The notes beneath the pieces are model-generated. The model worked only from the letters and a program-made list of their open reading frames with translations. It was not told where the DNA came from and did not search any database. A stretch of 64,000 bases of DNA from the NCBI GenBank assembly GCA_003514385.1, contig DOQR01000005.1, forward strand, positions 95,553 to 159,552, read 5' to 3'. The DNA is from Oscillospiraceae bacterium (GTDB taxonomy: Bacteria > Bacillota > Clostridia > Oscillospirales > Acutalibacteraceae). Position 1 is the stretch's first letter. Each line of letters begins with the position of its first letter. Shown here one piece after another: positions 63,857 through 64,000 of the stretch. The position numbers and the translations under genes were made by a program.

Positions 63857-64000
63857 ATGAGAACAGGGCTTACCAAGCAGGAAAAGACCACCGATATATG
63901 GTTTGACGAGAAAGACCCCCTTATCCATATTCGCACCCACAACATCGACTTAAAGAAGCGGCTTGCCGCCTACGCTGGACAGCACCCCGACCAGTGCCGC
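63857..64000 (+). CDS. conserved ICE-type hypothetical protein, partial (runs off the right edge)
   Basis: The first 48 codons only: KQEKTTDIWFDEKDPLIHIRTH, then DLKKRLAAYAGQHPDQCR. This opening is familiar to me from short conserved proteins of integrative conjugative elements in gut Bacillota (recalled, not searched). Codon use is G+C-richer than the preceding gene. A poor ribosome site (GAGAG) lies before ATG 63857. It suggests that a mobile element begins near the right edge. Confidence 0.6.
   Translation, partial: MRTGLTKQEKTTDIWFDEKDPLIHIRTHNIDLKKRLAAYAGQHPDQCR

Noticed and set aside
1-64000. CRISPR arrays, tRNA or rRNA genes, insertion sequences
   Set aside because: No regularly spaced repeats, no cloverleaf or rRNA core sequences, and no transposase reading frames were seen on either strand.

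Overview
The window looks like the chromosome of an anaerobic, gut-type Bacillota (Clostridia, probably Oscillospiraceae or a near relative). The main pointers are an intact glmS ribozyme, a separate YveK-type chain-length protein and CpsD-type tyrosine kinase, GPH-family sugar transporters beside GH3, GH29 and GH30 enzymes, an A-type flavodiiron protein, strong AGGAGG-like ribosome sites and many TTG or GTG starts. Genus cannot be fixed from this sequence alone. No rRNA, tRNA or CRISPR array was found.

Layout. (1) 1-15000 is a carbohydrate-use region. It holds a minus-strand operon (hydrolase, GPH transporter, zinc-ribbon protein), a GH30 glycosidase, an AraC regulator, a GPH transporter with a long extra tail, a broken glycosidase-like gene (in-frame TGA and missing 3' end), a WYL regulator, a secreted PHP-domain protein, an AlkD-like DNA glycosylase and a GH3 enzyme with swapped domain order. 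(2) 15000-29400 holds a lipoprotein, an acyl-CoA synthetase-like ligase, the glmS ribozyme with glmS, a GH29 fucosidase, a secreted LCAT-like lipase, a small membrane exporter, a pyrophosphatase-like/Nudix fusion, an OmpR-type two-component pair, a DUF5696-like lipoprotein and a MIF-like tautomerase. (3) 29400-56600 is a large cell-surface polysaccharide locus. It holds a PIG-L deacetylase, a PglF/CapD-type dehydratase, a PglC-type initiating phosphosugar transferase, an HpcH/HpaI-like protein, eleven glycosyltransferases (two GT4 paralogues in tandem, five related GT2 enzymes), an EpsG-like polymerase, an acyltransferase, a gene with two frameshifts, a pyruvyltransferase-like protein, a Wzx flippase, a nucleotidyltransferase-like protein, the YveK/CpsD pair and an LCP ligase. 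(4) 56500-63600 holds an AraC regulator, an APH-like kinase, an HSL-type hydrolase, a flavodiiron protein, an XRE-cupin regulator with an acyl-CoA synthetase, and a small membrane protein. (5) The last 150 bases start a gene of a type I associate with integrative conjugative elements of Bacillota.

How it works together. The left part takes up and cleaves host or plant glycans (fucose, beta-glucosides, GH30 substrates), with AraC and WYL regulators nearby. GlmS makes glucosamine-6-phosphate, which feeds UDP-GlcNAc. That is the likely substrate of the dehydratase that opens the polysaccharide locus. The polysaccharide is predicted to be started by the PglC-type enzyme, extended by the transferases, flipped by Wzx, polymerised by the EpsG-like protein, length-controlled by YveK/CpsD and attached to the wall by the LCP protein. 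Near-consensus promoters and terminators divide the locus into a dehydratase unit, a probable 22-kb operon (33.1-55.1 kb) and an LCP unit.

The observations most worth checking are the twice-frameshifted gene at 40600-41479, the broken gene at 7625-8527, the pyrophosphatase-like/Nudix fusion, the 290-residue tail on the transporter at 5280, the HpcH/HpaI-like protein inside the polysaccharide operon, and a 21-bp-spaced direct repeat between the AraC gene and the transporter.
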